A stretch of 64,000 bases of DNA from contig CAJTYV010000001.1 in assembly GCA_910584195.1 (NCBI GenBank), forward strand, positions 182-64,181, in the 5' to 3' direction. The notes under the pieces were generated by a model that did not search any database, was not told where the DNA came from, and saw only the letters and a program-made list of their open reading frames with translations. A program made the translations under genes and the position numbers. Position 1 is the first letter of the stretch. Each line of letters starts with the position of its first letter. The stretch comes from an uncultured Ruminococcus sp. (lineage in GTDB: Bacteria; Bacillota; Clostridia; Oscillospirales; Ruminococcaceae). Shown in pieces: positions 49,831 through 57,254 of the stretch.

Positions 49831-50676
49831 TCAGCGCAATATCCGATACATTTCGGAGTAATCAATTTCGGGATGCCTGATCTCCGCAAGCCGTGTCAGT
49901 TTAAGAGAAAGAGATTTGTAGATCTGTCTGTCATCTTCGGAATCAAAACAACGGATATGCTCTTCCACAGTTTTTACATCGCATCGCTCCACAGCCCCTG
50001 TAAGCGCATCGGGAAGGCCCTGACTGAAAATATTCCCGATATTGCTTTCAGCCAGAGGCTTTAATGCGCAAAGAGCTTCGCCATCCGAAAAACCGCAGTT
50101 TTGCAGAAGTGAAACGCTCATTGAAATAAGTCCGCAGACAAGGTTGCTGGAAACTGCGCAAGCAGCATGATACTGCTTTTTGTTTTTCGGAGAGATAATT
50201 CTTGTTCTGTTGCCGAGAGCAGTGAAAAATTCAGTCCATGTAACTGCGCCGGCATCATCGCCCTCAATACAGAAAAATGCATCGCCAAGCTGCTTGTACG
50301 CTTCGTATCGGCTGCTCACGGGAAACAGAGGATGTATGGAAAATCCCTGAGCCGAATATGCTGATATATCAGGAAAAGCATCTGCCGCAGTCATAGCTCC
50401 GCTGCAATGACAAAGCTGCCTGCCGGCAATATCCATGGTCTTTATTTCACTGTAAACACGGAATATTTCCGCATCCGGCACCGTCAGGAATATGGTATCG
50501 CTGTCACTGATAAGTTCTGAAACCTCCGAATACCATGCAGACGATGTAAATTCAGCAGCGGCCTTTGAGGAAGCAGGATCTCTGCTGTAATATCCGGAAA
50601 GATTTACGCCCTTTTCGGCAAAATATTTACCAAGGGAAAAACCTACTTTTCCTGCACCAATGAATCCAATTTTCAT
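49831..50676 (-). CDS. DUF2520/PanG-type ketopantoate reductase (candidate)
   Basis: 281 residues. N-terminal Rossmann fold with IGFIGAGKVGFSLGKYFAEKG (NAD(P) loop GxGxxG near 7-12) and a C-terminal DUF2520 domain (AACAVSSNLVCGLISM). The NAD(P)-binding half plus DUF2520 is the layout of PanG, a third type of ketopantoate reductase. Its place convergent to panBCD, which lacks panE, fits this role. RBS GGAG. It also resembles NADP oxidoreductases of the 6-PGDH/ProC type, so substrate is not proven. Confidence 0.75.
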   Translation of the reverse strand: MKIGFIGAGKVGFSLGKYFAEKGVNLSGYYSRDPASSKAAAEFTSSAWYSEVSELISDSDTIFLTVPDAEIFRVYSEIKTMDIAGRQLCHCSGAMTAADAFPDISAYSAQGFSIHPLFPVSSRYEAYKQLGDAFFCIEGDDAGAVTWTEFFTALGNRTRIISPKNKKQYHAACAVSSNLVCGLISMSVSLLQNCGFSDGEALCALKPLAESNIGNIFSQGLPDALTGAVERCDVKTVEEHIRCFDSEDDRQIYKSLSLKLTRLAEIRHPEIDYSEMYRILR

Positions 50677-50774
50677 ACTTATCTCCGATCGTTAACTTAT
50701 TTTGTTACAGGCTCTAAAGAATCACTCTAATTATATCACACTGTATCTGAAAATGCAAGGATAATAATATGTAT

Positions 50775-50940
50775 TAAGGAAGCACTGATTAAATCCAGTG
50801 CACAGATTGTGCAGTCAGATTGTATAGAAATGACGCAGGAATGCTGACGCATTTCAAGAAATTTCTGTGCAAGATGACGGAAAATATGCAAGCAAGATGC
50901 GTGCTGAGCCGTCAGGCGTGATTTATTCAATGATTTCTTA
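50775..50940. mobile_element. MITE-like element, variant ends (166 bp)
   Basis: The interior (AGAAATGACGCAGGAATGCT, GATGACGGAAAATATGCA, GCCGTCAGGCGTG) matches the 15570 element, but the ends are TAAGGAAGCACTGATTAAAT and ATTTATTCAATGATTTCTTA, a looser inverted pair. It abuts the second repeat family at 50939, so two elements lie end to end. Confidence 0.75.
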
Positions 50941-51105
50941 GAGCCTGTTTAGTATCTCGATGTGTGCGGATTTTCGCGCCTAAATTTGACGAGTACAAGG
51001 AGAAAAAGCGAAAGCATACTGTCCGTATGGTAAGCTTTTTCAACGCAGTAATCGGCAAATTTTGCCGAAAAGGCGTGCGAAGTGAGATGCTAAACAGGCT
51101 CTTAA
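50939..51105. mobile_element. Second MITE-like family (about 167 bp) with TTAGAGCCTGTTTAG ends
   Basis: Left end TTAGAGCCTGTTTAGTATCT (50938-50957) and right end (51084-51105) are near-perfect inverted repeats. Inside is GCGCCTAAATTTGACGAGTA and GAAAAAGCGAAAGCATACTG, unlike the other family. A partial copy (CCTGTTTAGTATCGATGCA) is at 46213. The right end provides the stop of the gene at 51102. Confidence 0.75.
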
Positions 51106-51362
51106 TCTATCAGTATTTCCATACTCTTGAAATGACTTATATCCTTGCCTGTATAGACTATCTGCATCATCGCCTCGGTAATATTTTCCGCCAGTATTTT
51201 CTCCTCATCGGGAGTATGCTTAGGAATATTACAGATTACCGCAGCTCCGCTGTTCCGTACTTTAATTACAGCAGCCAATTCGTTTTCTGTTTCCGTTTCG
51301 CTGATAACATCATATTCAGACCGTTCCCAGAGCGATAGTTCCTCTTTTTTCTTTTTTGCCAT
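51102..51362 (-). CDS. Small protein of unknown function (86 residues)
   Basis: ATG at 51362 with AAGGAG 10 bases upstream, so it is likely translated. Basic start (KKKKEELSLWERSEYD) and an acidic mid-section (SETETENELAAVIKVRNSG), no family recognised. The C-terminus ends SMEILID, and the TAA comes from the end of the repeat at 50939, suggesting the tail was cut or replaced. No neighbour is on the same strand. Confidence 0.6.
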   Translation of the reverse strand: MAKKKKEELSLWERSEYDVISETETENELAAVIKVRNSGAAVICNIPKHTPDEEKILAENITEAMMQIVYTGKDISHFKSMEILID

Positions 51363-51597
51363 AATATCAGCTCCTTTCTATTAATTTTATGCGGTAATGG
51401 TTGTACAGATTTACCGTTTCAGTACATGTTCCAAAAAGTTTTACTTTCACTGTCAGAAAGCATTTTTCGGGGACATAATAAATCTAAGACCTTGTGTTCA
51501 TATGATAAGCTGCATATCCTTTCGATAAAATTTTTATAATATTATTTCTATGAATATAATACAGTATTCACCACACACTAACTCCGAGGTGATGAAC

Positions 51598-51873
51598 ATG
51601 TCGAAAAAAGGAATGAAAAGACCTGACTATACCCATACTCAGCCGAAAAACGATGCGTCTCCGGTGCCTGAGATCCAGGGAAAAGCCAAATCGGGAAAGG
51701 CTCATGTAAATCCGATAATTGCAGGCACATCAAGCGCCTCACAGAAGGTATGGCATAATAAATCTTACTCTCACGAAGTTCCAATTTCCTCAGCATATCC
51801 GACTATCGACAGCGATCTTGCGAGAGATAATTTAGAAAACGATATTCCTGCGGCAGATTTGCAGGATCAATAA
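51598..51873 (+). CDS. Small polar protein of unknown function
   Basis: 91 residues from the ATG at 51598 (GAGGTG six bases upstream; ATG at 51592 also possible). Almost no hydrophobic residues; Pro, Asn, Ser and charged residues dominate (KRPDYTHTQPKNDASPVPE), with an acidic C-terminus. Likely intrinsically disordered. It precedes the FAD-Rieske gene by 11 bases and is probably co-transcribed. Before it, 51363-51597 holds only a GACCTTGTGTTCAT fragment similar to repeats at 29757 and 54934. Confidence 0.6.
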   Translation: MSKKGMKRPDYTHTQPKNDASPVPEIQGKAKSGKAHVNPIIAGTSSASQKVWHNKSYSHEVPISSAYPTIDSDLARDNLENDIPAADLQDQ

Positions 51874-51884
51874 GAGGAAATCAT

Positions 51885-53180
51885 ATGGGATCAGTATGGC
51901 AGGCTAACACGAAATTACCCGAATTTCCAAAACTCGATAAAGACGTAAAAGCCGACGTTCTTATAATCGGCGGAGGAATAGCGGGAATTCTTACAGCATA
52001 TTTTCTGCACCAAAATGGGGTAAAATATATTCTTGCGGAAAAAGGCAGAATATGCTCTGGTACAACTCAGAATACAACGGCAAAAATCACTTTTCAGCAT
52101 GGACTTATTTATCAGAAAATACTCAAAAGCAGCGGTGCGGAATCTGCCCGTAAATATCTGAACGCAAATAAAGAGGCGTTTAAAAAATATGAGGAGATGT
52201 GCCGTAATATCGAATGTAATTTTGAGATAAAAGACAATTATGTGTACTCCGTAAATGACCGAAACCAGCTTGAAAATGAAATAAACGCGCTTGACAAAAT
52301 CGGTTATAGATCTGAGTTTTGTGAAAATCTTCCTATACCGATAAGGACGGCAGGAGCAGTGAAATTCCCAAAACAGGCGCAGTTTGATCCGCTTAAATTT
52401 ATTTCGAATATTGCAGGTAAACTTAATATTTACGAAAATACTTTTATCCGCGAAATGATCGGAACTACGGCAGTTACAGACAAATGCAGGATCAAAGCCG
52501 ATAAGGTGATTACAGCAACTCATTTTCCCTTTATCAATAAACACGGAAGCTATTTTCTGAAGCTTTATCAGCATCGTTCCTACGTTATTGCACTGGAAAA
52601 TGCTGCGAATGTGAACGGTATGTACGTTGACGAAAATCATAAGGGAATGTCGTTCAGGAATTACGGCAGCCTGCTCTTTGTCGGCGGAGGCGGTCACAGA
52701 ACAGGCGAAAATGGCGGAAACCGGAACGAACTGAGAAACTTTGCAAAACTTCACTATCCCGATGCTAATGAGAAATATCACTGGGCGGCACAGGATTGCA
52801 TGAGTCTTGACGGAATACCGTATATCGGTAAATATTCGCGAAATACGCCGAATTTATATACAGCAAGCGGATTCAATAAGTGGGGAATGACAAGCGCCAT
52901 GGTATCTGCAATGATGCTAAGCGATATGATTACGGACAGACGAAATGAGTACGCGGATATTTTCAGCCCGTCGAGAAATATTATCAAGCCTCAGCTCTTC
53001 ATAAACGGAGGAAAGGCAATCAAAAATCTGCTTACTCCCACGGCTAAAAGGTGTCCTCATATGGGATGTGCGCTTAAATGGAATCCTGCCGAACACTCAT
53101 GGGACTGCGCTTGCCACGGTTCAAGATTTTCCGATAATGGAAAAGTTCTTGATAATCCGTCGAATGGTAATTTAAAATGA
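51885..53180 (+). CDS. FAD-dependent oxidoreductase with C-terminal Rieske [2Fe-2S] domain
   Basis: 431 residues. DVLIIGGGIAGILTAYFL (about 25-42) is the FAD Rossmann loop of the DAO/glycine-oxidase fold (GxGxxG). A typical second block (ASGFNKWGMTSAMVSAMMLSDMI) is near 325-347. The C-terminal ~45 residues read CPHMGC ... CACHGS, the CxH/CxxH cluster ligands of a Rieske centre. B. subtilis YhfW has this fusion and is longer by ~70 residues. Electron transfer from an unknown substrate through FAD and Fe-S is likely. RBS GAGGAAA. Confidence 0.88.
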   Translation: MGSVWQANTKLPEFPKLDKDVKADVLIIGGGIAGILTAYFLHQNGVKYILAEKGRICSGTTQNTTAKITFQHGLIYQKILKSSGAESARKYLNANKEAFKKYEEMCRNIECNFEIKDNYVYSVNDRNQLENEINALDKIGYRSEFCENLPIPIRTAGAVKFPKQAQFDPLKFISNIAGKLNIYENTFIREMIGTTAVTDKCRIKADKVITATHFPFINKHGSYFLKLYQHRSYVIALENAANVNGMYVDENHKGMSFRNYGSLLFVGGGGHRTGENGGNRNELRNFAKLHYPDANEKYHWAAQDCMSLDGIPYIGKYSRNTPNLYTASGFNKWGMTSAMVSAMMLSDMITDRRNEYADIFSPSRNIIKPQLFINGGKAIKNLLTPTAKRCPHMGCALKWNPAEHSWDCACHGSRFSDNGKVLDNPSNGNLK

Positions 53181-53185
53181 ATTTT

Positions 53186-53212
53186 AATACCCTGTCATGC
53201 GGACAGGGTATT
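53186..53212 (+). terminator. Terminator after the FAD-Rieske gene
   Basis: 11-bp stem AATACCCTGTC/GACAGGGTATT with a 5-nt loop, six bases past the stop. Confidence 0.75.
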
Positions 53213-53289
53213 AGAACACAAGTTCTTATTCTTGAATATTGTGCTATTATTAAAGAATATCATATAAAAGCAAGACGAAGCGCGAATAA

Positions 53290-53364
53290 TTATACTAAAC
53301 AACATTGCAAATTGTGCAGAATCTTCCGACAGCTATGCATGATTTGTAATGACATTTAGTATAA
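53290..53364. repeat. Imperfect 29-bp-arm inverted repeat before the serine recombinase: candidate att site or operator
   Basis: Arms 53290-53318 and 53336-53364 match at 23 of 29 positions, the outer ten perfectly (TTATACTAAA/TTTAGTATAA), with a 17-bp centre. It ends 42 bases before the recombinase start. Large serine recombinases use ~50-bp sites with imperfect inverted repeats, commonly beside their own gene. Confidence 0.55.
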
Positions 53365-53405
53365 CTGCCTTTGTAACAAAGACAAAAATATTAGGGTGTG
53401 ATGAT

Positions 53406-54866
53406 ATGAACGATTACTGTATGTATCTGCGAAAATCAAGAGCAGACGTTGAAGCGGAGGCTCGCGGAGAAGGCGAAACTCTGAGCAGACATCAGAATAT
53501 GTTACTGGAACTTGCCAAAAAGCAAAATCTGAATGTTATAAAAATATACAAGGAGATCGTCAGCGGTGACAGCATTGCTTCACGTCCGCAAATGCAGTCT
53601 CTGCTCGCAGATGTTACCGAAAAAAAATACGAGGGGGTTCTTGTTGTTGAAGTGGAACGTCTTGCAAGAGGCGATACTATAGATCAGGGCATTGTCGCTC
53701 AGGCGTTCCGTGAATCCTCAACAAAAATAGTCACTCCGACCAAAACTTACGATCCCGATAACGAGTTTGACGAGGAATACTTTGAGTTTTCGCTGTTTAT
53801 GAGCCGCCGTGAATACAAAACTATCAAACGCCGGATGCAGGCTGGACGGCTTGCTTCCATAAAAGAGGGAAATTATATCAGCGCAGCTGCGCCGTACGGT
53901 TACAGGAAAATCAACCCCGAACCAAAAGTCCATACGCTTGAAATAATTCCCGAAGAAGCCGAGATAATCAAACTTATATATAAGCTGTATCTTGACGGGC
54001 ATGGTGCAAAATACATAGCAAACGAGCTGAACCGCATGGGTATCAGTCCTCAAAAAACACAATACTGGGAACCTCCGAGCATTAAGAAAATACTTGCCAA
54101 TCCTTTGTACTGCGGTAAAATAGGCTGGAAAACCAAATCAAACGGCAATATTCTTTACAATGGCCTGCATAAAGCGATTATCAGTGAGGAAATATTCAAT
54201 TCCGTTCAGCAAAAGAAAAAATCCTATCCGGCAGCTCAGCTTCGCCCCAATGATACGCTTCTTAATTATTATCACGGTATAATGTACTGTGAGAACTGCG
54301 GTCACCAGATGAAACGCCGGTTTATTGCGGAAAACGGTCATGAATACCTGCTTTGCGTTTACAGAGAATGTCATGGAAAGACGGTAAGTTCAGCATTTGA
54401 AGCAATTGATGAAGCGGTGATTGCAGCATTTCGCTATCGTATAAGGCATTTGCAGAAACTTAAAAAAAAAGGCGTTAAAGAATCTCATAAACCCGACAAA
54501 AAAACTCCCCTTGAAGCCGAACTTGCAAAGGTCAAACGCAAGCTCTCGCGTATGCACGATCTGTTGGAACAGGAAATCTACGATATAAACACTTTTCTTG
54601 AACGCTCAAAGATAGTCAACGACAGGATAACGGCATTGGAAACTGCTGTAAAAGAAATAACAGACGAGCAGAAACTGCCTCAGATATACTATGACGAAGC
54701 TATTGAAAAACTTAAATACGTTATAGATAATTTTAATTCGTCTGATCCCGAAGAAAAAAACAGACTTCTGCACAGCGCCGTCAGAAAAATATATTATAAT
54801 AAAACCGTAAGAATGTGCAAAAACAAGCATGCTTCCGATCTTTCTCTGTATGTGAATTTCTTATGA
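53406..54866 (+). CDS. Large serine recombinase (resolvase/integrase)
   Basis: 486 residues from the ATG at 53406 (GGTGTGATG upstream). Resolvase domain (1-145) has YLRKSRADVEAEARG (catalytic Ser near residue 10) and VVEVERLARGDTIDQGIV. Recombinase domain (about 165-270, NELNRMGISPQKTQYWEPPSIKKILANPLYCG split at the core), zinc ribbon CENCGHQMKRRF ... CHG (about 300-330), and a coiled-coil tail (about 360-450). These integrate or excise phages, ICEs and sporulation-timed elements such as skin. No other element genes are next to it; a broken cotJC follows 130 bases later. Confidence 0.9.
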   Translation: MNDYCMYLRKSRADVEAEARGEGETLSRHQNMLLELAKKQNLNVIKIYKEIVSGDSIASRPQMQSLLADVTEKKYEGVLVVEVERLARGDTIDQGIVAQAFRESSTKIVTPTKTYDPDNEFDEEYFEFSLFMSRREYKTIKRRMQAGRLASIKEGNYISAAAPYGYRKINPEPKVHTLEIIPEEAEIIKLIYKLYLDGHGAKYIANELNRMGISPQKTQYWEPPSIKKILANPLYCGKIGWKTKSNGNILYNGLHKAIISEEIFNSVQQKKKSYPAAQLRPNDTLLNYYHGIMYCENCGHQMKRRFIAENGHEYLLCVYRECHGKTVSSAFEAIDEAVIAAFRYRIRHLQKLKKKGVKESHKPDKKTPLEAELAKVKRKLSRMHDLLEQEIYDINTFLERSKIVNDRITALETAVKEITDEQKLPQIYYDEAIEKLKYVIDNFNSSDPEEKNRLLHSAVRKIYYNKTVRMCKNKHASDLSLYVNFL

Positions 54867-54933
54867 CCGAAGTCTGCATATAAAGAGATATGGAAAAGTT
54901 TAGCTAAAATTGCCACCAATACGAAACCATAAC

Positions 54934-54988
54934 TAAGAACCTGTATTCATAAGAAAGATGTGCAGCTCATCTTAAATACAGGTTCTTA
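54934..54988. repeat. Short palindromic element with AAGAACCTGTATT ends (55 bp)
   Basis: Ends TAAGAACCTGTATT (54934-54947) and AATACAGGTTCTTA (54975-54988) are perfect 14-bp complements; AAGATG/CATCTT is an inner pair. Related single ends with CTTGTGTTCAT are at 29757 and 51489. It lies directly upstream of the cotJC remnant. Confidence 0.7.
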
Positions 54989-54998
54989 TTATAAACAA

Positions 54999-55466
54999 CA
55001 TGAATATTATAATAAATTACAATACCCTGTAAATATTAAAACACCCAACGCTAAACTTGCTAAAGTTATTATTTCACAGCTTGGCGGTCCGGACGGTGAA
55101 CTCGCCGCATCACTGAGATACCTGAATCAGCGATACGTTATGCCTTATTCTGAAGTCAAGGGAGTTCTTACTGATATAGGAACTGAAGAATTGGCGCATG
55201 TTGAGATGATCTCTGCAATACTGTATCAGCTCACTAAAGATCTGTCAATTGAGGAAATAAAGGAAAGCGGATTCGACACTTATTTTGTTGACCATACTAC
55301 CGGCATCTATCCGGTTGCGGCATCAGGCGCTCCTTTTACTGCAACATATTTTCAGTCAAAAGGAGACATTATAACCGACCTTCATGAAGATCTTGCCGCA
55401 GATGGTACTATCATACAAAGGCTACAAGTCTCAAAAGTGCCTATTTTACGTGGTTTTAGAGTTTAA
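54999..55466 (+). pseudogene. Truncated cotJC (spore coat manganese catalase)
   Basis: From 55014 the frame reads KLQYPVNIKTPNAKLAK, QLGGPDGELAASLRYLNQRY, IGTEELAHVEMI and YFVDHTTGIYPVAASGAPFTATYFQSKGD (given here in parts), all CotJC/Mn-catalase blocks; EELAH carries the Mn ligands. The start is lost (repeat at 54934) and homology stops after DLHEDLAADG (about 55410), with an unrelated 19-residue end to TAA. Family members run to ~190 residues with a C-terminal His/Glu segment, so the product is very unlikely to be active. Another remnant is at 47306. Confidence 0.8.
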
Positions 55467-55575
55467 AAAGTGGACATGCCTTACCATTGCTACAATCTCA
55501 CATGGGTAACGTACGTAAAATATGATAAAAACAAACGGATTCGTATACTTATTTTTGTTGATTTTAAAGTATAAT

Positions 55576-55692
55576 CCTTAAATTTGCTTAATTGCAAAGA
55601 AATTCATAAAAAAATACTGTCAAGGGCACAAAGTGTGTATTTACCCTTGACAGTATTTTTTTATGAATTAAAATGGAAGTGCAAATTTAAGG
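55576..55692. mobile_element. MITE-like element with 12-bp ends and a 26-bp inner palindrome
   Basis: Outer ends CCTTAAATTTGC (55576-55587) and GCAAATTTAAGG (55681-55692) are perfect complements, with partial extension outwards. Inside, arms 55601-55626 and 55644-55669 (26 bp, perfect) flank a 17-nt loop. It lies in the 535-base gap between the cotJC remnant and the integrase. The rest of the gap has only the hairpins listed separately. Confidence 0.75.
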
Positions 55693-55779
55693 AGTTATAG
55701 TCATAGCAACAAGATATGTGAATAGTATATAATAAGATGTATTAATAGTAGTGCATATTATTGAAATTGACCCATAAAA

Positions 55780-55806
55780 AGTCGCTTAGTTAGATACTAA
55801 GCGACT
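55780..55806. repeat. Left hairpin flanking the tyrosine integrase
   Basis: Stem AGTCGCTTAGT/ACTAAGCGACT around TAGAT. It shares CATAAAAAGTCGCTTAGT with the right copy at 57149-57166. The loop and arm are inverted there, so the pair forms inverted repeats around the integrase. Confidence 0.75.
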
Positions 55807-55954
55807 GACTATTTTCAACTAAATTCTATCTTTATTTTACACGGAATTAGTAAAAAAGTCAAGAAAAAACATAAGTCAAGTCTGAAAAATCTACAATTTT
55901 TATAAATATAAATGTTGGTTTTTAAGTATAGTAACCAATAAAATATGAGATTTA

Positions 55955-55974
55955 TTTCTATTAGGGGTCAGAAT
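55955..55974 (+). repeat. Left 20-bp direct repeat beside the integrase
   Basis: TTTCTATTAGGGGTCAGAAT, identical to 57085-57104. Both are followed within nine bases by another GGTCAG. It lies 28 bases before the integrase start. Confidence 0.85.
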
Positions 55975-56002
55975 ATGGGTCAGCGCATAGGAGGTTATAT
56001 AC

Positions 56003-57094
56003 ATGGCAAAACGTGGAGAAAACATCAGAAAACGAGCAGACGGAAGATGGGAAGGACGATATATCGAAGCATATTCAAGCGAAGGAAAAGCCGTTTACCG
56101 TTCTGTTTACGGAAGAACATATACAGAAGTGAAAGAAAAATTATCGTTGAATAAAAAACTTTGCAGTCAAAATATAAGCAATAAAATCAACATGGAAGAA
56201 TTATTCAAAGAATGGCTTTATATCAAGGAAAAATCAATTAAAATATCCTCAGAAGTAACATATCGTTATCTTATAGACAAACATTTTATTCCGCATTTCA
56301 AAAGTGTAAAAGCAATGTACCTCACAAGTGAGCTTGTACAAGATTTTATATCAAAAAACAGCCAATTTTCGCCCAAAACTGTGTGCGACATGATTTCACT
56401 TTTAATTCAAATAATAAAATATGGGCAATCAAAGAAATATATAAATTACTTTGATTTTGATTCAATTATATATCCAAAATCACAAAATGACGAACTGCCT
56501 GTTTTGAAAAATTCCGAATTTATAAAGCTTGTAAATTATGTACAGACAAACTTTGAGGTACAGAAAACAGGCATTTTATTGTCGCTATTTATGGGTATCA
56601 GACTGGGAGAAATTTGTGCGTTACAATGGGAGGACGTGAATTTTTTGGACGAAACAATCCATATCGGTAAAACAATGCAAAGGCTGAAAAACTTAGATAA
56701 AAATGCGAAAACTAAAACAAAAATTGTGATTGATACTCCCAAAAGTCAAAAATCAATCCGTGATATTCCGATACCATCGTTTCTGCTTGAATTACTGAAA
56801 GAGTACAAATCATGCGGTAAATCTTACATTTTAACCAATACAATAGCTTATATTGAGCCACGTTCTTATCAGAAAAAATTTAAAACTTGTCTTGAAAATG
56901 CAGGAATACCCGATATAAATTTTCATGCGTTAAGACATACGTTTGCAACAAGGTCAATAGAGCAAGGTTGTGACATTAAAAGTCTCAGCGAAATGTTAGG
57001 ACATTCAAGTGTAAAATTCACCATGGAACGCTATGTACACCCGTCAAACGAGCATAAGAAAATGAACCTTGAAAAGCTTGCCGTTTTCTATTAG
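56003..57094 (+). CDS. Tyrosine recombinase/integrase
   Basis: 363 residues from the ATG at 56003 (AGGAGG). N-terminal arm-binding domain (~1-60), core-binding SAM-like domain (~65-165) and the catalytic domain with Arg in MGIRLGEICALQWEDV, HALRHTFATRSIEQG (His-x-x-Arg) and LGHSSVKFTMERYVHP (nucleophile Tyr), giving R-H-R-H-Y. Expected to integrate or excise a mobile element. It is flanked by 20-bp direct repeats (the right one overlaps its stop) and outer inverted hairpins. The adjacent sequence is distinctly AT-rich. Confidence 0.93.
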   Translation: MAKRGENIRKRADGRWEGRYIEAYSSEGKAVYRSVYGRTYTEVKEKLSLNKKLCSQNISNKINMEELFKEWLYIKEKSIKISSEVTYRYLIDKHFIPHFKSVKAMYLTSELVQDFISKNSQFSPKTVCDMISLLIQIIKYGQSKKYINYFDFDSIIYPKSQNDELPVLKNSEFIKLVNYVQTNFEVQKTGILLSLFMGIRLGEICALQWEDVNFLDETIHIGKTMQRLKNLDKNAKTKTKIVIDTPKSQKSIRDIPIPSFLLELLKEYKSCGKSYILTNTIAYIEPRSYQKKFKTCLENAGIPDINFHALRHTFATRSIEQGCDIKSLSEMLGHSSVKFTMERYVHPSNEHKKMNLEKLAVFY

Positions 57095-57104
57095 GGGTCA
57101 GAAT
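57085..57104 (+). repeat. Right 20-bp direct repeat overlapping the integrase stop
   Basis: Identical to 55955-55974. The integrase TAG at 57092-57094 is inside it. Spacing 1130 bp. Confidence 0.85.
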
Positions 57105-57156
57105 TGTGGTCAGGCAATTTGAAATTATCCCTATTTTGCGTTGTTTACTCATAAAA

Positions 57157-57184
57157 AGTCGCTTAGTATCTAACTAAGCGAACT
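57157..57184. repeat. Right hairpin flanking the tyrosine integrase
   Basis: Stem AGTCGCTTAGT with CTAAGCGAACT (one bulge) around a loop whose central CTTAGTATCTAACTAAG is the reverse complement of the left copy. Confidence 0.7.
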
Positions 57185-57254
57185 GATTTCACGATTTGGG
57201 TCATTATTATGATAACCCTTTTTGTGGGAAGTATGCAAGTTTGGAGATGGTTTT

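Noticed and set aside
51915..52781. A 288-codon open frame on the minus strand
   Set aside because: Antisense to the FAD-Rieske gene, where FAD and Rieske motifs are clear.
55945..56154. A 69-codon frame overlapping the integrase start
   Set aside because: No ribosome site and out of frame with the clear integrase start at 56003.
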